This document shows positions 8,778 through 15,578 of a stretch of 25,142 bases of DNA, piece by piece. Source of the DNA: Candidatus Omnitrophota bacterium (GTDB lineage Bacteria > Omnitrophota > Gorgyraeia > Velamenicoccales > Velamenicoccaceae). Position 1 is the stretch's first letter. Every line of letters starts with the position of its first letter. The stretch is from NCBI GenBank assembly GCA_003451585.1, contig DMEU01000012.1, positions 1 through 25,142 of the forward strand, read 5' to 3'. A program made the position numbers and the translations under genes. The notes beneath the pieces were generated by a model. The model saw only the letters and a list, made by a program, of their open reading frames with translations, was not told the origin of the DNA and ran no database searches.

Positions 8778-9218
8778 TTACAAACCCTCTATTAGTTTTT
8801 CCGCCGTATCTTCGAAAGACTCTAAGTTCGTCTGATAGAACTCATTCCACAGGTCCTTGGCCCAGATCTCGATACGATTGGCTACCCCGATGATAACAAC
8901 ATCTTTTTTGATGGCAGCAAAATCCTTTAAATAATTCGGTACCAGGATCCGCCCCTGTTTATCGGGGACGATCTCAACCGCGCCTGAAAAATAAAGGCGG
9001 TTGAACTTCCTTGAATCCTGCTTGGTAAAAGGCATGGTCTTGAACTTCTGTTCCACAGCCCTCCACTCTTCCTCGCCGAACATAAATAAACATTTATCAA
9101 GCCCGCGGGTAATATAGAACTTTTCTATAAAATTACCCTTGGCGGCGTCACGCAGCCGCGACGGCAGTATCAGCCGCCCCTTATTATCGATCGAATGGGA
9201 ATATTCACCGTAAAACAT
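8778..9218 (-). CDS. mraZ: Transcriptional regulator MraZ
   Basis: DNA-binding regulator of the dcw operon and of its own gene, built from two AbrB-like halves. The 146-residue product shows both family repeats, DNKGRLILPSRLRD near the N-terminus and DKQGRILVPNYLKD in the second half. The frame is open to 9278, but homology begins at MFYGEYSHSIDNKGR, so I take ATG 9216-9218. It is preceded by purine-rich GTGGAG/GTGGAA repeats that can double as Shine-Dalgarno sequence and operator. It is the first gene of the dcw cluster and lies directly behind a good promoter. The next gene (PilZ) begins 21 bp after its stop. Confidence 0.95.
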   Translation of the reverse strand: MFYGEYSHSIDNKGRLILPSRLRDAAKGNFIEKFYITRGLDKCLFMFGEEEWRAVEQKFKTMPFTKQDSRKFNRLYFSGAVEIVPDKQGRILVPNYLKDFAAIKKDVVIIGVANRIEIWAKDLWNEFYQTNLESFEDTAEKLIEGL

Positions 9219-9222
9219 TGTT

Positions 9223-9247
9223 TCCACTTCCCTCCACTTTGCTCCAC
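9223..9247 (-). promoter_or_regulatory. MraZ operator: three GTGGA repeats in 10-bp phase
   Basis: On the minus strand GTGGA occurs at 9243-9247, 9233-9237 and 9223-9227, exactly one helical turn apart, between the predicted transcription start and the mraZ ATG. A fourth related GTGGG lies in the promoter spacer (9274-9278). MraZ in other bacteria binds short G-rich direct repeats spaced about 10 bp apart upstream of its own gene. The fit in sequence, spacing and position makes autoregulation likely. Confidence 0.78.
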
Positions 9248-9257
9248 TCGTAACCAA

Positions 9258-9286
9258 AGTATAGAAAAAATACCCCACTTTGTCAA
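9258..9286 (-). promoter_or_regulatory. Sigma-70-type promoter of the dcw cluster
   Basis: On the minus strand a consensus -35 TTGACA (9281-9286) is separated by 17 bp from a -10 TATACT (9258-9263), six bases short of the first operator repeat region. The expected transcription start is near 9251, giving a leader of about 33 nt. An 8-bp inverted repeat (TTTGTCAA at 9279-9286 and TTGACAAA at 9295-9302) covers the -35 box and could be a second operator. Confidence 0.8.
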
Positions 9287-9390
9287 GAAAAACTTTGACA
9301 AAATCAAACGACTTAAGCTATTGGAAAACAATGCAGATATGTGATACTGACTAAGGTGCGAATTGCCGAGGGTATAGTTTCAGCAGGGTG

Positions 9391-10332
9391 CTACGTTTGT
9401 TTTGAGAAGATCTCTTTTGCTGCGGCTACATCCATCTTCATCCTGGATATGAGCGCGTCTGCGGAAGAAAATTTCTTATCATCGCGGATCTTTTTTATCA
9501 AGCGGACTTCCATCTTTTTCCCATAAAGGTCTTTGCGCAGGCCTAATAAATATACCTCGATACTGCGGCCTTCAATATTTTTTTTAAACGTAGGTTTTAT
9601 CCCGAGATACGCCAGGCCAAAGAACCGGCGTCCGCCGCAAAACGCCTCACTTGCATAAATTCCGTCGGGGGCAAGCACTTCATGATGCGGCCTGATATTT
9701 GCCGTAGGAAAGCCCAGCGTCCTGCCGCGCCCCTCTCCCCTGATCACATCACCCATAAAAGAAACACGGCGGCCGAGAAAGGCCTGCGCCGACCTCAAAT
9801 TCCCTGCTTTGATAAGCGCGCGGATAAGGGTGCTAGAGACTATCCTGTTATGCAACTTCAAGTGCTTAAAGACACGCAGGCCGAAACTATGTTTTTTGGC
9901 CATTCTCTTCAAGAGCCCGATATCTCCGCGGCCGCCGCTTCCAAAGATAAAATCCTCGCCGACATACAAAGAGACCATGCCCAGCTTGTTTAACAAAACA
10001 TCCTCTATAAAATGCTCCGCCGGCATGCGCGCAAGGCCACGATCGAAAGAAAGGACGTAGCAAACGCCTATGCCTGCATCTTCGATGAATTTTAATTTAT
10101 GTTCCAGCGAGGTCAATGACGGCACTTTATCCTGAGCGGGATGAAAAAAATGGGTAGGGTGTGCCGCGAATGTCACAACGGCGCTCTGGACGCCGAGGCG
10201 CCTGGCCTCTCTTATGACGCCCGCGAGTATCTTCTGATGGCCGCGGTGCACACCGTCAAAGACGCCTACGGTAACAACGCATCCGGCATTTTTCCCTTTA
10301 ATTTGGTTTCCAAGCCCGCAAACAACCTTCAT
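9391..10332 (-). CDS. ribF: Bifunctional riboflavin kinase / FAD synthetase RibF
   Basis: Cytoplasmic enzyme that phosphorylates riboflavin to FMN and adenylylates FMN to FAD. The N-terminal nucleotidyltransferase domain shows GVFDGVHRGHQ (HxGH-type motif) and SSTLIRALI. The C-terminal kinase domain shows GEGRGRTLGFPTANI and the LAPDGIYA segment. An ATG at 10336-10338 is also possible, but ATG 10330-10332 has GAGG six bases upstream and is preferred (313 residues). The start lies inside the end of truB. It is distant from the riboflavin operon to the right and belongs to the rbfA-nrnA-truB-ribF block, a common bacterial arrangement. Its product FMN is the expected ligand of the riboswitch at 23844-23998. 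Confidence 0.95.
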   Translation of the reverse strand: MKVVCGLGNQIKGKNAGCVVTVGVFDGVHRGHQKILAGVIREARRLGVQSAVVTFAAHPTHFFHPAQDKVPSLTSLEHKLKFIEDAGIGVCYVLSFDRGLARMPAEHFIEDVLLNKLGMVSLYVGEDFIFGSGGRGDIGLLKRMAKKHSFGLRVFKHLKLHNRIVSSTLIRALIKAGNLRSAQAFLGRRVSFMGDVIRGEGRGRTLGFPTANIRPHHEVLAPDGIYASEAFCGGRRFFGLAYLGIKPTFKKNIEGRSIEVYLLGLRKDLYGKKMEVRLIKKIRDDKKFSSADALISRMKMDVAAAKEIFSKQT

Positions 10333-10966
10333 GCACATCCTCTATTTTCATTGAATCACGCACGTCAAAAGGCCCAAGAGAGATCCGGCGTATACGGGAG
10401 ATAAAGCCGCCTACCCCGAGTTTTTCGCCTATCTCTTCTCCAAGGCGGCGTATATAAGTACCCTTTGAACAGCGCACGTAAAAATCGATATCCGGCAGGG
10501 CCATACGCGTTATCCGCAGGTCGTATATCTTAATGGGGCGCGCGGCGCGCTCCACCTCTATACCTTTTCGGGCCAATTCATAAAGACGTTTTCCCTTATG
10601 TTTGATCGCAGAGACCATGGGCGGTACCTGTTCCCGCTCCCCGATGAATTCGCCGAACACATTTCTCACATCGTCTTCAGTGATGTGCGTCATATCTTTC
10701 TCAGATATGACCTTGCCCTCCGAATCCCCGGTTGATGTCACTACCCCTAAGCGCAACGTAGCTTCATATTCCTTATCAAAATGGACAAACTCCGAAAAGA
10801 GCTTCGTCGCCCTGCCAACAAGGAGGACGAGCACCCCCGTAGCCACAGGATCAAGCGTACCGCTATGGCCGACCTTCTTTGTCTTCAATATCTTCCTGGC
10901 CATATCTACGACATCGTGCGATGTCACGCCCTTCGGCTTATCTATTATCAATATACCGTCTTTCAT
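10298..10966 (-). CDS. truB: tRNA pseudouridine-55 synthase TruB, short form
   Basis: Makes pseudouridine 55 in the T loop of tRNAs. The 222-residue protein has the N-terminal LIIDKPKGVTSHDVV motif, the catalytic aspartate D39 in GHSGTLDPVATGVL, and YEATLRLGVVTSTGDSEG, then PPMVSAIKHKGKRLYELAR and CSKGTYIRRLGEEIG. It ends at about the point where the catalytic domain finishes; family members of around 300 residues carry a further C-terminal (PUA-like) domain that is absent here. The last 35-41 bases overlap the start of ribF. Its start overlaps the nrnA stop by 4 bp. Confidence 0.95.
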   Translation of the reverse strand: MKDGILIIDKPKGVTSHDVVDMARKILKTKKVGHSGTLDPVATGVLVLLVGRATKLFSEFVHFDKEYEATLRLGVVTSTGDSEGKVISEKDMTHITEDDVRNVFGEFIGEREQVPPMVSAIKHKGKRLYELARKGIEVERAARPIKIYDLRITRMALPDIDFYVRCSKGTYIRRLGEEIGEKLGVGGFISRIRRISLGPFDVRDSMKIEDVHEGCLRAWKPN

Positions 10967-11928
10967 GATACCCTCTTTACAGCTTCATCCACGACTTTTT
11001 TAACTACATCACCCAAAGCGCCCCGGACCGTAGCACCGCTTGCCATACGATGTCCTCCTCCTCCGAAGACCTGGGCCAATTCATTCACGTCAGCCGATCC
11101 CGTAGAACGCAGGTTAATGCGCACATCACCATTACGCTTGGTCTCTTTAAAAAGAAGCGCCACCTCAACTCCGGCGATAGCCCTGGCAAAATGGATTATA
11201 TTATCCGTTTCTTCCGCGAGCGCAGGGTTTTTACGTATCAGGCTGTTTTTGATAAGAAGCCAGGCTATCTTCCCGTCACTTGAGACCTCAAGCGTCCCGA
11301 TTATCTTGCCCAAGGCCCTCACGGTAGCCACACTCATCGATTCATAGATACGGCGGTTAATATCATAAACATCTATGCCGTGTTTTAAAAGGTCTGCGGC
11401 GATCAAATGCGTATGCCTGCTTGTAGTCTTGTACTTAAAAGACCCTGTATCGGACAATATGCCGGTGTAAATACAGACCGCGTCCTGCTTTTTTATAGCT
11501 ACACCCAGCGCCTTGAATAAATAATACACCATCTCACAGGCGCAGGAAGCATCCGGCTGTATCCAATTTATGTCGCCGAAACCGGTATTACTGATGTGGT
11601 GGTCTATATTGATGAGCGGCCTATCTTTGCGCAGCGCCTTATGCATCTTGCCTATGCGGGATACATCCGAACAATCTACAAGGATCGCGGCATCATAGTC
11701 TAGGCCGGATATATCATGGCGTATGGAACCTATACCCGGCAGAAAAAGATATTCGTCGGGGGCCTTGTCCTCGTTTATAATTATGGCCTTCTTGCCTAAA
11801 GCTTTAAGAAGCCCTGCCAATGCCAGCTCAGACCCCAGTGCATCGCCTTCCAGATGGATATGCGCCGAGATCAAAAACGTTTTGTTACTTTTTTTTCTTA
11901 ACTCGGCGAGTAGTTTTTTTGGTGGCAT
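10963..11928 (-). CDS. nrnA: DHH-family bifunctional oligoribonuclease / pAp phosphatase NrnA
   Basis: DHH/DHHA1 phosphoesterase that degrades nano-RNAs and dephosphorylates 3'-phosphoadenosine 5'-phosphate in characterised relatives. The 321-residue product has an N-terminal metal motif HIHLEGDALGSE (residues 23-34), ILVDCSD, the NIDHHISN motif that names the family, and a C-terminal DHHA1 segment GGGGHRMASGA. Motif I reads EGD where most NrnA proteins have DGD; this is a conservative change that may be common in relatives. The ATG at 11926-11928 lies 44 bp inside the end of rbfA. The position next to rbfA, truB and ribF is typical for the family. Confidence 0.93.
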   Translation of the reverse strand: MPPKKLLAELRKKSNKTFLISAHIHLEGDALGSELALAGLLKALGKKAIIINEDKAPDEYLFLPGIGSIRHDISGLDYDAAILVDCSDVSRIGKMHKALRKDRPLINIDHHISNTGFGDINWIQPDASCACEMVYYLFKALGVAIKKQDAVCIYTGILSDTGSFKYKTTSRHTHLIAADLLKHGIDVYDINRRIYESMSVATVRALGKIIGTLEVSSDGKIAWLLIKNSLIRKNPALAEETDNIIHFARAIAGVEVALLFKETKRNGDVRINLRSTGSADVNELAQVFGGGGHRMASGATVRGALGDVVKKVVDEAVKRVS

Positions 11929-12298
11929 TTTTTCTCTTTCCGGGCCTGACTACGGCCTCCTTATCCTTATTGATATCTTCCAGCCGCTGCTCGATCGCTA
12001 TGCTGTACTCAGATGAATGATCGATCTTGAAAAGTATTTCCGGGACATAACGTAGGCCCAGGCGCTCGCCTAAAATGCGGCGTATGAAACCCGCGGCGTG
12101 TTCTAATGCCGACTGGGTATCTTCCCACTGTTTCTGGTCGCCATAAACGCTGAAAAAAATGCGCGCGAATCTCAGGTCCGGCGTAAGTTCTACGTGGGTT
12201 ATAGTGGTAAACCCCAAACGCGGGTCCCGCACCTCTTGCTGCACTATCATCCCAACCTCGCGCTTGATCTCTTCTGCTACTTTATCAGCTCTGCTCAT
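11885..12298 (-). CDS. rbfA: Ribosome-binding factor A
   Basis: Small factor that binds the 30S subunit and helps 16S rRNA maturation. The 137-residue product shows the family pattern: SRADKVAEEIKREVGMIVQQEV at the N-terminus, DPRLGFTTITHVELTPDLRFARIFFSV, and LGLRYVPEILFKID. It is followed by a basic tail (KRKNATKKTTRRVKKKK) longer than needed for the KH-like fold; much of this tail is encoded in the 44-bp overlap with nrnA. An AAGGGA Shine-Dalgarno sequence precedes the ATG. infB and nusA, which often lie upstream, are not here; a tRNA nucleotidyltransferase gene takes that place. Confidence 0.95.
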   Translation of the reverse strand: MSRADKVAEEIKREVGMIVQQEVRDPRLGFTTITHVELTPDLRFARIFFSVYGDQKQWEDTQSALEHAAGFIRRILGERLGLRYVPEILFKIDHSSEYSIAIEQRLEDINKDKEAVVRPGKRKNATKKTTRRVKKKK

Positions 12299-12308
12299 GG
12301 TATCCCTT

Positions 12309-13586
12309 TCATTTCTGCATAAGTTTCTGGGCCAACCTTAATTCTTCTTCTTTGTCACGGACTATGCCGTCTATCTTTGCCATAAGGAGCTTATCCAATA
12401 TCTTCTTAAAATGCGGGCCGGGCTCGACCCCCAGGCCGGCTAAGTCCTCACCCTTTAAATGAAGCCGCTGGCCGTTATAAATGAACAAAAAATCCTCTAT
12501 ATGACGCGATACCTCTTTGTGGCGTGACAGGATCTCGGCAAGCAGCACCACCTCGTAACTTAAGGGCTCAAGCAGCCGCCACACCGTACTGGGCATGGCA
12601 TTTTTTTTCGAAAGCCCGTTTCTTATCGTGTGGATATTCTCTTTAAGCGAAACAAGGCGCGAACTGGCACCTTTATGGAAAGCGAAGTCCAGCATGGCCT
12701 TCTTTATATCTTTTAAGGGCAGAGGATAAAAGAACAAAGAAAAATATATGGCATAAGGCTCTATATGCCGCCTATTCGCAAAATGCTCGCGGTACCAGGC
12801 TATCCTTTTAGAGGCCTGCTGGAAATAATGCGGCCAGTGGCGCTGGAAGCGCAAGCCTTCAGAGATATAAGAAAATCCGCAAAGCGCATAAAGACGCTTT
12901 AATGGTTTTAGCGGCATCTTTTCATTAAAGATCAATAAAAGTTCATCCCTAAGGCGGTGTTTCTGGACGAGATGAAGCATACTGCGGCGCACAGCCTCTT
13001 TTATCCAGGAAAGCGTCTGTCTTTCTATCTTAAAATCAAACCTCTGTTCAAAGCGTACAGCCCTCAATATCCTGGTAGGATCATCGATAAAGCTCAGAGG
13101 GTGCAACGCGCGGATAAAGCCTTTTTTAAGATCGTCCTGGCCGCCATAAAAATCCATGAGCCTGCCAAAACAAGAGGCATTAATAGCGATAGCCATGGCA
13201 TTTATAGTAAAATCCCTCCGAAAGAGGTCGTCCTGGATAAGCCCGAAAGAGACTGCAGGCAAAACAGCGGGTTTTTCGTAAGTTTCTTTGCGAGCTGAGG
13301 CGATGTCGGCCTTGAACCCTTCCATACCTGAGATCGTGGCCGTACCGAACCTCTTATGAGTGACAGCGTGAAGAGAGAACTTCTCGCAAAATCCTTCGGC
13401 AAAAGCTATGGCATCGCCTTCCACCACGAGATCGATATCATAATTAGCCACACCCAGGAAGAGATCGCGGACAAAACCACCTACAACATAAGCACCCATA
13501 CCCTTCTGGTCGGCAAACCTGCCGGCCAGGCGTATGAAATCAGCCATTGGCCGCGGGAGCTCGTTTATTTTTTTTAGAAAAAGCAT
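12309..13586 (-). CDS. tRNA nucleotidyltransferase / poly(A) polymerase family protein
   Basis: Class II nucleotidyltransferase of the CCA-adding/poly(A) polymerase group. The 425-residue protein has GGFVRD at 36-41, the metal-binding pair D50-I-D52, RRDFTINAMAI, and DDPTRILRAVRFEQRF. This set is typical of bacterial CCA-adding enzymes and close relatives. The C-terminal half is helical and less conserved. The sequence alone does not separate full CCA addition from A-adding, CC-adding or poly(A) activity. The one tRNA gene in this window encodes its own CCA, so a repair role is plausible. The ATG abuts the recombinase stop directly (TAG then ATG). Confidence 0.9.
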   Translation of the reverse strand: MLFLKKINELPRPMADFIRLAGRFADQKGMGAYVVGGFVRDLFLGVANYDIDLVVEGDAIAFAEGFCEKFSLHAVTHKRFGTATISGMEGFKADIASARKETYEKPAVLPAVSFGLIQDDLFRRDFTINAMAIAINASCFGRLMDFYGGQDDLKKGFIRALHPLSFIDDPTRILRAVRFEQRFDFKIERQTLSWIKEAVRRSMLHLVQKHRLRDELLLIFNEKMPLKPLKRLYALCGFSYISEGLRFQRHWPHYFQQASKRIAWYREHFANRRHIEPYAIYFSLFFYPLPLKDIKKAMLDFAFHKGASSRLVSLKENIHTIRNGLSKKNAMPSTVWRLLEPLSYEVVLLAEILSRHKEVSRHIEDFLFIYNGQRLHLKGEDLAGLGVEPGPHFKKILDKLLMAKIDGIVRDKEEELRLAQKLMQK

Positions 13587-14483
13587 CTATCCCCTGGGGT
13601 GGAACATCTTGTGGATGCCCTTAAGCCTGTCACGGTTTATATGCGTATATATCTGGGTCGTTGCTATATCGGCATGCCCCAACATCTCCTGTACGCTCCT
13701 TAGGTCCGCGCCGCGCTCCAAAAGATGTGTGGCAAATGAATGCCGCAGGATATGCGGCTTCATACTTTTTTTGATCTTTGCTTTCCTGGCATAAAATTTT
13801 ATCAACTTCCAGAGAGAGATACGCGATATCTTCCTGCCGGACCTGCTCAAGAAAAGCTCCTGCACCGGTTCTTTTTTGAGCTGGGCAGGCCTGACCTTTT
13901 CAAGATAACGCGCAATAGCCGCTATCGCCTTTTTACCTAAAGGCACGATTCGTTCTTTTTTGCCCTTGCCCAGACAACGGACGAATCCAACGTCTGAATT
14001 GATATCGCTGACCTTGATATTTGACACTTCTGAAACGCGCATACCGGTAGCATACATAAGCTCGATGATCGCCCTGTCCCTTATACCCTGGTTCGTGTTC
14101 AGATCAGGGGCTTCGATAAGGCGCTCAACCTCATTTAAATCTAATATATCCGGGATACGTTTCCAAAGTTTTGGGGTATCTATATAACTCGATACATCGG
14201 CTTTTATAAGGCGTTCCCTGGCCAGGAAACGATAGAACATGCGCAAGGTAGTAAGATTCCTGGCGATACTGGAAGCCGACAGCCCCTTATCTTTCTCGTG
14301 AAGCATAAAATCACGTATATCTTCCCGCGTGGAGAGTGTTATGCCCTTCTTGGAAACCCCATCAAGGAACTTCATATAAGCATCCAGGTCCCTGCGGTAG
14401 GAAATAAGCGTGTTTTTAGCCAAGCCCCTTTCTACGTTCAGATAATCCAGGAATAGCCCGACTAATTTATCCATCTTTTGCAT
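13587..14483 (-). CDS. xerD: Tyrosine recombinase, XerC/XerD family
   Basis: Site-specific recombinase expected to resolve chromosome dimers at a dif site during division. An N-terminal SAM-like core-binding domain (LAKNTLISYRRDL) is followed by the catalytic domain. The active-site set is visible: arginine in ATGMRVSEV, a lysine in the LGKGKKERIVPL hairpin, HILRHSFATHLLERGAD, GHADIATTQIY with the nucleophilic tyrosine. The longest frame starts at 14498, but ATG 14481-14483 has GGGGGAC just upstream and gives 298 residues, the usual Xer length. XerC and XerD cannot be told apart with confidence. No dif-like site was recognised in the window, and the housekeeping context argues against a phage integrase. 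Confidence 0.9.
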   Translation of the reverse strand: MQKMDKLVGLFLDYLNVERGLAKNTLISYRRDLDAYMKFLDGVSKKGITLSTREDIRDFMLHEKDKGLSASSIARNLTTLRMFYRFLARERLIKADVSSYIDTPKLWKRIPDILDLNEVERLIEAPDLNTNQGIRDRAIIELMYATGMRVSEVSNIKVSDINSDVGFVRCLGKGKKERIVPLGKKAIAAIARYLEKVRPAQLKKEPVQELFLSRSGRKISRISLWKLIKFYARKAKIKKSMKPHILRHSFATHLLERGADLRSVQEMLGHADIATTQIYTHINRDRLKGIHKMFHPRG

Positions 14484-15072
14484 TGTCCCCCAACTCACGG
14501 CCTATGGTGGTCTCGGGGCCATGCCCCGGATAAACGCGCATATCCTTGTTCAAACCTGATAATTTTTCCAGTGAAAGCAAAAGGAGTTCATGGCTTGCAC
14601 CGGGAAGATCCGTCCTGCCTACACCGTCACGAAATAGCGTATCCCCCGAAAAAAGCACCCCGCCTCCCAAGAGGCAGATACATCCGCGCGTATGCCCGGG
14701 GGTATGGAGGACCTTAAACGTCAACTCATCTAATTCCAACTCATCTGCGTCTTTTAAGAGCCTGGCCGGACGGACCGGGCTGAAGGTGCCGAAAAACGTC
14801 GTCATGATATTTTTCTCAGGGCAGGCGATCATCTCCTCTTCGCTCTCATGAACATAAACAGGCAGGCCCAGCTCGGCATTCGCCTTTATATGATCGATGT
14901 GGCCGTGCGTATTGACGATAAACCTGGGCTCAAGCTTTTGCGCAGACAAGACCTCCCTTATCTTCGGCGCGTCATCGCCGGGATCGATAATGAAAGCCCC
15001 CTTCTTTTCGCTTGCGACGACATAACAGTTCGTAGCAAGCGTTCCTACGATAACTTTATATATTTTCATCAC
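14467..15072 (-). CDS. Metallo-beta-lactamase-fold hydrolase, glyoxalase II-like
   Basis: A 201-residue single-domain hydrolase with the zinc motif H56-x-H58-x-D60-H61 (THGHIDHI), a second histidine in HTPGHTRG, the bridging aspartate in SGDTLF, and a final histidine in YPGHGPETTIG. The VGRTDLPG segment is typical of the small glyoxalase II-like (YcbL/GloC) group, which hydrolyses thioesters such as S-lactoylglutathione in tested members. The true substrate is unknown. The start overlaps the stop of the upstream lipoprotein gene; two ATG codons in a row are available (15072 and 15069). Its 3' end overlaps the recombinase start. Confidence 0.92.
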   Translation of the reverse strand: MMKIYKVIVGTLATNCYVVASEKKGAFIIDPGDDAPKIREVLSAQKLEPRFIVNTHGHIDHIKANAELGLPVYVHESEEEMIACPEKNIMTTFFGTFSPVRPARLLKDADELELDELTFKVLHTPGHTRGCICLLGGGVLFSGDTLFRDGVGRTDLPGASHELLLLSLEKLSGLNKDMRVYPGHGPETTIGRELGDNAKDG

Positions 15073-15578
15073 TTCAGGTGGTCTTTCATCTTCCTGGAGT
15101 CAAAGTTACGATTTACAGTACTTAAGATCCGTTCAGCATCGTATTTTAGCATATTCATTTGCGAAGGAGGCAGGTTCTTCGCATGTTCGATGCGCGCCTC
15201 CAGGTCCTGTGTCCTATCTATATACACCTGGAGCTCGTTGGCCTTTTCATCGGCCAAAAGGTCCTTCATCTTTCTTAAATTGACCAGGCTTTGCTGTGCG
15301 CAATCAAGGATCTTTTTATAAGAAAGCTTATCGATCAAGCTGGAGACAAGCTCCTGGTTCCATGACTTCCAGTACACGAAATACTGTTTGTAAAGGACAT
15401 CACTCGGAAAAGGGTGCGCGCTATAATCTCTCGGTACGATGACCATAGGCTCCGTACTTTCGGTTTTTTTACGCTTGCGGACGAACTTCTTACGCAATGT
15501 CTCGCATCCCGTAACAAGAAAAATGCACACGATGGCACACACAATAACGGCATGATTTATACGGTCTCTTTTCATCAT
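15069..15578 (-). CDS. Small predicted lipoprotein of unknown function
   Basis: The frame is open further upstream inside ligA, but tandem ATGs at 15576-15578 and 15573-15575 follow a GGGGAG Shine-Dalgarno sequence and overlap the ligA stop, so I start here (about 169 residues). The product begins with a basic MMKRDRINH and a hydrophobic run (AVIVCAIVCIFL) and has a lipobox VTGC, so it should be lipidated and anchored in the inner or outer membrane. The mature part is basic at first (RKKFVRKRKKTES), then mainly helical and charged, with a possible coiled coil in the last 80 residues. I do not recognise the family, and its neighbours do not point to a role. Confidence 0.8.
   Translation of the reverse strand: MMKRDRINHAVIVCAIVCIFLVTGCETLRKKFVRKRKKTESTEPMVIVPRDYSAHPFPSDVLYKQYFVYWKSWNQELVSSLIDKLSYKKILDCAQQSLVNLRKMKDLLADEKANELQVYIDRTQDLEARIEHAKNLPPSQMNMLKYDAERILSTVNRNFDSRKMKDHLK

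Noticed and set aside
9303..9390. Terminator or small gene between ribF and the dcw promoter
   Set aside because: No convincing stem with T run and no open frame with a ribosome binding site is visible. How ribF transcription ends is unclear.
11885..13586. Canonical nusA-infB upstream of rbfA
   Set aside because: I looked for NusA or IF2 motifs in the expected place. The upstream gene is clearly a nucleotidyltransferase, so those genes must lie elsewhere.
13587..14483. Phage or integron integrase next to a mobile element
   Set aside because: Length, motifs and housekeeping neighbours fit a chromosomal Xer recombinase. No attachment sites, cassette repeats or phage genes are present, and the tRNA gene lies more than 4 kb away.
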